Below are positions 14,651 through 17,063 of a stretch of DNA of 17,063 bases, in pieces. Within the stretch, counting starts at the first letter, position 1. Every line of letters starts with the position of its first letter. The position numbers were made by a program, and so were the translations under genes. The notes under the pieces are model-generated. The model searched no databases and was not told the origin of the DNA. It saw only the letters and a list, made by a program, of their open reading frames with translations. Source of the stretch: DAISJD01 sp036821645 (lineage in GTDB: Bacteria; Pseudomonadota; Alphaproteobacteria; ATCC43930; CGMCC-115725); the NCBI GenBank assembly GCA_036821645.1, contig DAISJD010000064.1, positions 1 through 17,063 of the forward strand. Direction: 5' to 3'.

Positions 14651-14820
14651 ACCTGCCCCCTTTTGCCGATCGTCGTAGCCCCGCCTTGTTTACCCTGAGG
14701 CCGCAGCCCATGGCAACGCCCTTCGTCACCCGATGGAATAGCGCAGGAAAACCGACCGTTTAGCTGTTACGATGGCCATCACGTCGCGCTGGATGGCTGG
14801 CACTGGCACGGAGCGCGCAG

Positions 14821-16674
14821 ATGAAAAGGAGACGATTACGGATGCGGTTGGGACTGACCATAACCCTGATCGCGTCCTGGGTGGCCGTCATGACCGGCTT
14901 TTTCTCAACCACTGCCAGCGCCGACGAACGCGGTGGCTCTGCGATCGCCTATTCGGTGCGCATCACCGGCCTTCCAGACGATCTCGCCGATCTTGCCGGA
15001 ACCATCTCAGAAACGGCGAAACGCGTCGAGGCCGAACCGCCCGAAACGCAGGCCATTCTGGAACGCCGCACGCAAGCGGATCAGAGTCGGTTCACGGATC
15101 TTTTGACGAGCGAAGGCTATTACGACGGCACCGTTGCCGTCACCCTTGACGCGCAACCGGATCACGGGGTCCTCGTGACCTTCGCCCTTGAAACCGGCAT
15201 CCGCTATGTCATCGACAAGGTGCATATCACAGCAGCGGGCGATGGGGCCGGAGACGAGGAGATTGGCCCTAAATATGGGCTTTCACCCGATCTTTTGGGT
15301 CTCGCCCCCGGATCGCCTGCGCGGGCCGCCCCGGTTTTGGCCGCAGAAATGCGCATTCAGGCCAAGCTTCAAGCCGCCGGTCTGCCGCGCGCCGCCGTGA
15401 CCGGGCATCGAGTTGTGATCGACGAAGCGACGAAACGGATGGACATCACCTACCGGGTCGATACCGGTCCTGCGGCCCTGTTCGGCCCGGTAGAAATCAC
15501 GGGGCTTTCGAGGCTCGACCAAGCGTTCGTGCTGAACCGCCTGCGGTGGCGGGAAGGGCGTTTGTTCGATCGGTCCTTGCTCGACGCCACCCGCGACGAT
15601 CTCGTCGCAACCGGACTTTTCACTAGTGTAACCATCGCCCCCGCACAAGAGACGCCGCTCCAAGAAAAATTGGACAATCATATTCCCATCCGCATACGCC
15701 TCGTCGAACGCTTGCCCCGCACCATCGCGGGCGGCCTTGCCTACAGCACCAGCCAGGGGATCGGGGTCAATGCCAGTTTCGAGCATCGCAACCTGTTCGG
15801 CCAGGGCGAGCATGTCTCGACCGCGCTCAAAATCGGCCAGGACCAACGCACCGTGCAGGCTGGCGCCCGCCGCCCCGACCTCTTCGCCCAACACCAAGAT
15901 CTCGTTGCGACTTTCAGCCTCGACCAACAAGATCAACCGGCCTTTCAAGCCTTCGGCGGCCAGGCGCAACTCGGTGTCGAACGGCAGTTGGATCCGCAGG
16001 ACACGGTTGGGTTCGCCCTGCGCTATGAAAAGGCCCGCCTTACGGCGGCCGTCTCGCTCGGCGCTTATACCCTGGTCACGACACCGTTCTTCGCGCGGCG
16101 CGACACGAGCGACGATCTGCTCAATCCAACGCGCGGCAACCGCATTGCCGTGACCCTCACCCCGTCCCTGCGGGCCTTGGGCGGCGATCTCACATACCTT
16201 CAGGCGAAAGTGACGGCCAGCACCTATCACAGCCTCGGTGCCGACGATCATTGGATCTTGGCCTTGCGCGGGGCCATCGGGGCCACGGCAGGGGGCGGTA
16301 TCGGCACGATCCCGCGCGATCATCTGTTTTTTGCCGGTGGCGGCGGGTCGGTGCGCGGGTTCGGGTTTCAAAAGGCCGGGCCGCGCGATGCGGCCAGCGA
16401 ACCGTCGGGCGGACGGTCTACCCTCGAAGCCGGGCTCGATCTCAGGATCAAGGTCAATGACGAAATCGGCCTCGTGCCGTTTTTGGATGCGGGCACGGTC
16501 TATCGCGCGGCCGTGCCCACCATCACGGGCAAGATCTTTTTGGGTGCCGGCATTGGTCTGCGCTATTATTCCGCCGTCGGTCCTTTGCGGCTCGATCTCG
16601 CGACACCGCTCAATCCACGTCGCACGGGGGATGCGGCTCTGCAACTCTATGTCAGTTTGGGGCAAGCCTTTTGA
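14821..16674 (+). CDS. tamA: TamA, Omp85-family outer-membrane assembly protein
   Basis: 617 aa. A basic N-terminus and hydrophobic stretch form a signal peptide, likely cleaved after TASA (residue 34). Periplasmic POTRA domains cover about 40-300 (for example LTSEGYYDGTVAVTLD and FGPVEITGLSRLDQAFVLNRLRWREGRLFD). A 16-strand barrel follows, with VRGF (511-514) in FAGGGGSVRGFGFQ as the Omp85 loop-6 signature. The chain ends LYVSLGQAF with the terminal Phe expected for BAM recognition. TamA works with TamB in outer-membrane protein and lipid homeostasis. Two starts are possible: 14821 (GGAG seven bases upstream) or 14842 (AAGGAG at 14826-14831); the longer one is given. The stop overlaps the tamB start (TGATG). 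Confidence 0.95.
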   Translation: MKRRRLRMRLGLTITLIASWVAVMTGFFSTTASADERGGSAIAYSVRITGLPDDLADLAGTISETAKRVEAEPPETQAILERRTQADQSRFTDLLTSEGYYDGTVAVTLDAQPDHGVLVTFALETGIRYVIDKVHITAAGDGAGDEEIGPKYGLSPDLLGLAPGSPARAAPVLAAEMRIQAKLQAAGLPRAAVTGHRVVIDEATKRMDITYRVDTGPAALFGPVEITGLSRLDQAFVLNRLRWREGRLFDRSLLDATRDDLVATGLFTSVTIAPAQETPLQEKLDNHIPIRIRLVERLPRTIAGGLAYSTSQGIGVNASFEHRNLFGQGEHVSTALKIGQDQRTVQAGARRPDLFAQHQDLVATFSLDQQDQPAFQAFGGQAQLGVERQLDPQDTVGFALRYEKARLTAAVSLGAYTLVTTPFFARRDTSDDLLNPTRGNRIAVTLTPSLRALGGDLTYLQAKVTASTYHSLGADDHWILALRGAIGATAGGGIGTIPRDHLFFAGGGGSVRGFGFQKAGPRDAASEPSGGRSTLEAGLDLRIKVNDEIGLVPFLDAGTVYRAAVPTITGKIFLGAGIGLRYYSAVGPLRLDLATPLNPRRTGDAALQLYVSLGQAF

Positions 16675-17063
16675 TGCGCATCATCCCCAATCTTCGTCCT
16701 GGATCCGGTCGTACCCTTGCTAAAGCCGTGTGGCAGAGTCTGTACCGGCTCATTCTCTTGTGCGGCGTCCTCGTCGCGGGTATCGGGATCGCCCTTGCAG
16801 CGGCACTCATCTGGCTCAACAGTGCGGACGGACGCGCCTGGGCCATCGCCGCTATCGAACGATCCGTCCCGGATTACCCGCTCGTCATTCACGATCTCGC
16901 GGGCCCTCTCCCCTTCGCGCCCCGCATCGCCCATGCCCATCTCGCCGATACGCAGGGGATATGGGCCACGATAGACGGGCTCGCCGTCACGATCGATCCC
17001 GCTGCCCTCTTCGATCGAACCCTGCGCATCACGACCCTCTCCGCCCGACGGTTCGCTGGCCGC
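16674..17063 (+). CDS. tamB: TamB, translocation and assembly module protein (5' part)
   Basis: The reading frame is open for 130 codons and runs off the window. Its ATG shares the A of the tamA TGA stop (TGATG), so translation is very likely coupled. A single transmembrane helix at about 24-48 anchors it in the inner membrane. It is followed by the family-typical SADGRAWAIAAIE, a DLAGPLP segment and HLADTQGIWATIDGLAVTIDPAALFDRTL, which match the start of the AsmA-like/TamB periplasmic region. TamB spans the periplasm as a lipid-transfer groove protein and partners TamA. The DUF490 C-terminal domain is outside the window. Confidence 0.9.
   Translation, partial: MRIIPNLRPGSGRTLAKAVWQSLYRLILLCGVLVAGIGIALAAALIWLNSADGRAWAIAAIERSVPDYPLVIHDLAGPLPFAPRIAHAHLADTQGIWATIDGLAVTIDPAALFDRTLRITTLSARRFAGR

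Noticed and set aside
14804..14819. Second sigma-54-like element, TGGCACG...GCGCA, just before tamA
   Set aside because: The -24/-12 spacing is right, but the start would fall near 14830, after the 14821 ATG and inside the AAGGAG that serves the 14842 ATG. The T of the TTGC box is also missing. Probably chance in GC-rich sequence.
15283..16665. Long open frame of 460 codons opposite tamA
   Set aside because: It is antisense to the tamA barrel with no recognisable motifs, a result of GC-rich codon bias.

Overview
The window looks like chromosomal DNA from a motile, GC-rich alphaproteobacterium, probably Rhodospirillales-like. The evidence is a short Azospirillum/Magnetospirillum-type flagellin, a ubiE-ubiB pair divergent from mutM, a crotonase downstream of mutM, an RHH_4-type ribbon-helix-helix protein, a DUF2889 protein and a TIGR01459-type HAD hydrolase. 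The genus cannot be fixed from sequence alone. I see no CRISPR array, transposase, prophage, rRNA or tRNA.

Layout. (1) 1-1434: a very AT-rich leader, a well-spaced sigma-54 promoter, a structured 5' UTR and a flagellin gene (+). (2) 1435-3820: ubiB and ubiE (-), for ubiquinone biosynthesis. (3) 3997-7045: mutM, a small exported protein, an enoyl-CoA hydratase and a HAD hydrolase (+), closed by a strong hairpin. (4) 7135-9240: a transmembrane chemoreceptor (-). (5) 9241-9769: a long AT-rich gap with repeated GAGATAA motifs. (6) 9770-10583: bolA and a ribbon-helix-helix protein (+), then a rho-independent terminator. (7) 10641-13494: a DUF2889 protein and a B12-dependent methylmalonyl-CoA mutase (-). 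(8) 13693-14650: a small His-rich conserved protein (+) converging on thpR (-), with three tandem 35-bp hairpin repeats at the junction. (9) 14821-17063: tamA and the start of tamB (+), translationally coupled and cut by the window edge.

Functionally this is mostly housekeeping: quinone synthesis, base-excision repair, acyl-CoA and propionyl-CoA metabolism, iron-sulfur/redox adaptation (BolA) and outer-membrane biogenesis (TamAB). Motility and chemotaxis genes are interleaved. I found no clear new multi-gene system. The observations most worth following are the two-hairpin 5' UTR of the sigma-54 flagellin transcript (a candidate FlbT-type target), the tandem hairpin repeats spanning the ends of two convergent genes, the loss of the fourth zinc-ligand cysteine in MutM, and two conserved-looking but unassigned small proteins (4880-5329 and 13693-14031).
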